Position numbers and translations under genes: made by a program. From Saprospirales bacterium (GTDB lineage: Bacteria; Bacteroidota; Bacteroidia; Chitinophagales; Saprospiraceae): a stretch of 64,000 nucleotides of DNA. Positions 62,076-64,000 of the stretch are shown here, piece after piece. Position 1 is the first letter of the stretch, and each line of letters opens with the position of its first letter. The notes below the pieces were generated by a model. That model searched no databases. It worked only from the letters and a program-made list of their open reading frames with translations, and was not told the origin of the DNA. The stretch lies in NCBI GenBank assembly GCA_016719895.1, contig JADJYG010000012.1:124001-188000 (forward strand), in the 5' to 3' direction.

Positions 62076-64000
62076 TTAATGCCCACAGACACAACGCGCC
62101 TCCTGGCAGGTGTGCGTCATCCCCGCGCCGCTGGCTTGGCTCCCCGGTTGTTCGAACCAGAACCGGCCGCGTTTTTCAGGATGGTTGCCCAACTGATCCA
62201 TTGTATTGGCATCAAAAAGGCGCCCGTTTACCATCACGGCCTGAATGAACTGGGTGTTTTGGATGTCTTCCAGTGGATTCTCCTCCAGAATAATCAGATC
62301 GGCGAGCTTTCCCGGCTTCAACGAACCGATTTCCGTATCCATTCCGAGATAGCGGGCTCCATTGATCGTGGCGCATTTCAGGGCTTGCAGGTTCGACATT
62401 CCCCCTTGCGCCAGCATCCAGAGCTCCCAATGCGCGCCCAAACCCTGCAACTGGCCGTGCGAACCGAGGTTGATGTTGATGCCGGCATCCTGCATTTTCT
62501 TCAGCTCCCGGCTCACCTGGATATGACCGTTTTGGTATTCTTCTTCCGGAATCATTTCCCGGTGCCGCGCCCGTCCTTCCAGAATATGCTGTGGCGTGAA
62601 TTGCTTCAGCCGGTGGTTTTTCCAGACATCCGATTTCTGATACCAGTAAAACTCCCCGCTGACCGCGCCATAACAAACGATTAGCGTGGGAGTATTGTGG
62701 GCCTTTGTTTTACTCCAGAACTGAAGCACGTCGTTGTATACGGGCGCTACGGGGATATTATGCTCGATCCCGGTATGCCCATCCGCCACTTGTGTCAAAT
62801 TATGATAGAAAAATGACCCGCCCTCGGGCACCACCAGCATACCCAGCTCGCGGGCAGCGGCAATCACCTGCTGACGTTGGTCGCGCCGGGGTTGGTTATA
62901 ACTTTTAACGGAAAAGGCGCCCCAGGCTTTGGTGCGCCGCAGCGTGCTTCGCGCATCGTCGAGGCTGTTGACCGGCGCTTTGAAATCGCCGTCGGCCCCA
63001 TAGAGGATGGTTCCCGTGCTGAACAGGCGGGGGCCGGTCATACGCCCGGTTTTCAACATTTCAGCGTTGGAAAAGGCCATTTCGGAATTAACCGAAGGGT
63101 CGTGCATGGTGGTCACCCCGAAAGCCAGGTTGGCAAAGTATTCCCACTGCTGTTGCGGGTTCAGGCCGTAGCGGAAGTTGCCCGAATGCGCATGCACATC
63201 CACGATACCCGGCATGATGGTTTTGCCGGAGCAGTCGATGACCGTCGCGGCATTGGTTACAAAAGGACCGTCTGCCGGCATTTTTTCCACCCGTGCGATC
63301 CGGTTTTCCAAAATCGTAATTGCGCCGTTTTCGATTATACTATCGCCTTCCATAGTGATAATCCGGGCATTGACCAGCGCTATGGCGCCCGCCGGTTTGT
63401 CGCTTTGAAGAACCAGACCAACTGGCTGACCGCGTTCGGGCAAGGGCGGCACGCTGTCGGGCGCACCCGGCAGGAAAGCAAAGCGTTCGGCCAGGTCTAT
63501 GGAGAAATACGCATCACCAAGGGTGTAATGCACCGTACGGCTGTCGGCGCTCCAGTGCAGGTTGTAACCGGCATCCGTAGAAATCTGTGCCAACGGTACC
63601 GACTTCACGTCGGCGCTCAAATCAATCGGTGCGCCCGTTTGTGGAAAGGCGCAGATATATGCTTTGTGCAGTTCTGTAAACGCCAGCCACTTCCCATCCG
63701 GGGAAGGCGCCCATTGATTGGCATACTTGCTTTTGAAATGCACCTTGCGGTCATGGCCGTTCAAATCGAACGATACCAGCGCTTTGTCGAGACTGCTGAA
63801 CAGATAGCCGCCGGTACTGACATATATCCGTTTTCCATCGGGGCTGAATTCTGGGTTTTCGCCTTCTTCCGTTAAAAAACGCGGGGTTTGGGTATCAACG
63901 TCGATGGCATAAATACCGGATTTGCCGTGCAGCGCTGGGCCAAGTTCGTCGTCGCCGTTCTGGATTCTGAAAACGATCCTTTTTCCATCCGGAGAAAAGG
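62076..64000 (-). CDS. amidohydrolase with N-terminal TolB/WD40-like propeller, 5' end outside window
   Basis: The frame is open from the window edge to the stop at 62076 (641 codons visible). The N-terminal visible part has propeller blades (FSPDGKRIVFRI, NPEFSPDGKRIYVSTGG, WAPSPDGKWLAFTE, LHWSADSRTVHYTL), as in TolB/DPP-IV-type beta-propellers. Then comes an imidazolonepropionase-like amidohydrolase: a beta-sandwich with NARIITMEGD, the metal-binding HxH in GIVDVHAHSG, a further His in GIEHNIPV, LGSHGQLQGLGAHWE, and the C-terminal LGMDTEIGSLKPGKLADLIILEENPL. Such propeller-amidohydrolase fusions are exported in many Bacteroidota and are thought to be peptidases or hydrolases; the substrate is unknown. 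It is 167 nt upstream of the metalloprotease gene on the same strand. Confidence 0.9.
   Translation of the reverse strand, partial: FSPDGKRIVFRIQNGDDELGPALHGKSGIYAIDVDTQTPRFLTEEGENPEFSPDGKRIYVSTGGYLFSSLDKALVSFDLNGHDRKVHFKSKYANQWAPSPDGKWLAFTELHKAYICAFPQTGAPIDLSADVKSVPLAQISTDAGYNLHWSADSRTVHYTLGDAYFSIDLAERFAFLPGAPDSVPPLPERGQPVGLVLQSDKPAGAIALVNARIITMEGDSIIENGAITILENRIARVEKMPADGPFVTNAATVIDCSGKTIMPGIVDVHAHSGNFRYGLNPQQQWEYFANLAFGVTTMHDPSVNSEMAFSNAEMLKTGRMTGPRLFSTGTILYGADGDFKAPVNSLDDARSTLRRTKAWGAFSVKSYNQPRRDQRQQVIAAARELGMLVVPEGGSFFYHNLTQVADGHTGIEHNIPVAPVYNDVLQFWSKTKAHNTPTLIVCYGAVSGEFYWYQKSDVWKNHRLKQFTPQHILEGRARHREMIPEEEYQNGHIQVSRELKKMQDAGININLGSHGQLQGLGAHWELWMLAQGGMSNLQALKCATINGARYLGMDTEIGSLKPGKLADLIILEENPLEDIQNTQFIQAVMVNGRLFDANTMDQLGNHPEKRGRFWFEQPGSQASGAGMTHTCQEARCVCGH

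Overview
The window looks like chromosome from a member of the Bacteroidota, most likely the class Saprospiria (Saprospira/Lewinella/Haliscomenobacter relatives). The evidence is the gene families: type IX secretion (T9SS) cargo with CHU_C/type B and type A sorting domains, SprB-type repeats, a PorP/SprF outer-membrane protein, a gingipain-type C25 peptidase, a DUF5686 barrel, choice-of-anchor L proteins and a FecA-like TonB receptor. Many gene starts are also preceded by the Bacteroidota -7 promoter box TAnnTTTG. Genus cannot be told from the sequence. No rRNA, tRNA, CRISPR array, transposase or prophage was recognised.

Layout. 1-2664: 5' part of a C25 peptidase (PorU2-like), minus strand. 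2768-5669: alpha/alpha-toroid protein, SDR dehydrogenase and a CPBP-type membrane protein. 5678-7940 (minus): folK, a deoxynucleoside kinase and ruvB. 8163-8729: coiled-coil lipoprotein. 8866-17627: T9SS adhesin with about 13 SprB repeats, PorP/SprF partner, TlpA-type thioredoxin, a divergent GT2 glycosyltransferase and folP. 17696-18217 (minus): TerB-like protein. 18274-31150 (minus): two tandem paralogous surface proteins built on the same scaffold, one with a single 84-residue module and one with 23, the larger carrying a one-base frameshift. 31357-34061: mutS, also split by a one-base frameshift. 34222-36783: DUF5686 outer-membrane protein. 36886-39654: three-gene lipid-linked glycan operon (GT2, flippase-like protein, nucleotide-sugar epimerase), meeting a GT39 transferase end to end. 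41292-44596 (minus): ccmE and ccmF. 44773-47460: kinase-less regulator (TPR, membrane segment, receiver, AraC) convergent with a GH53 galactanase lipoprotein. 47737-50975: LTA-synthase-like membrane enzyme, a structured inverted-repeat element and an aminotransferase. 51070-59109: two-component system flanked by two vanadium-haloperoxidase/PAP2 lipoproteins, then a MORN-repeat lipoprotein and a TonB receptor. 59268-64000: membrane-anchored Ppx/GppA-like protein, T9SS metalloprotease and a partial propeller-amidohydrolase.

How the genes work together. Much of the window is devoted to the cell surface: very large T9SS-exported adhesins, their outer-membrane partner and a C25 peptidase related to the T9SS sortase. 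The most coherent local regulatory unit lies at 51.0-56.2 kb. An OmpR-family regulator and its histidine kinase sit in one operon with a haloperoxidase-like lipoprotein and are divergent from a paralogous one. The shared intergenic region has four TTAAG-type direct repeats at about one helical turn, placed just upstream of a TAnnTTTG box. The best evolutionary signal is the 1-versus-23 repeat difference between the two giant paralogs, whose flanking modules are otherwise nearly equal in length. Both broken genes lack exactly one base, so either the assembly has indel errors or this lineage really has lost MutS; the sequence alone cannot decide.
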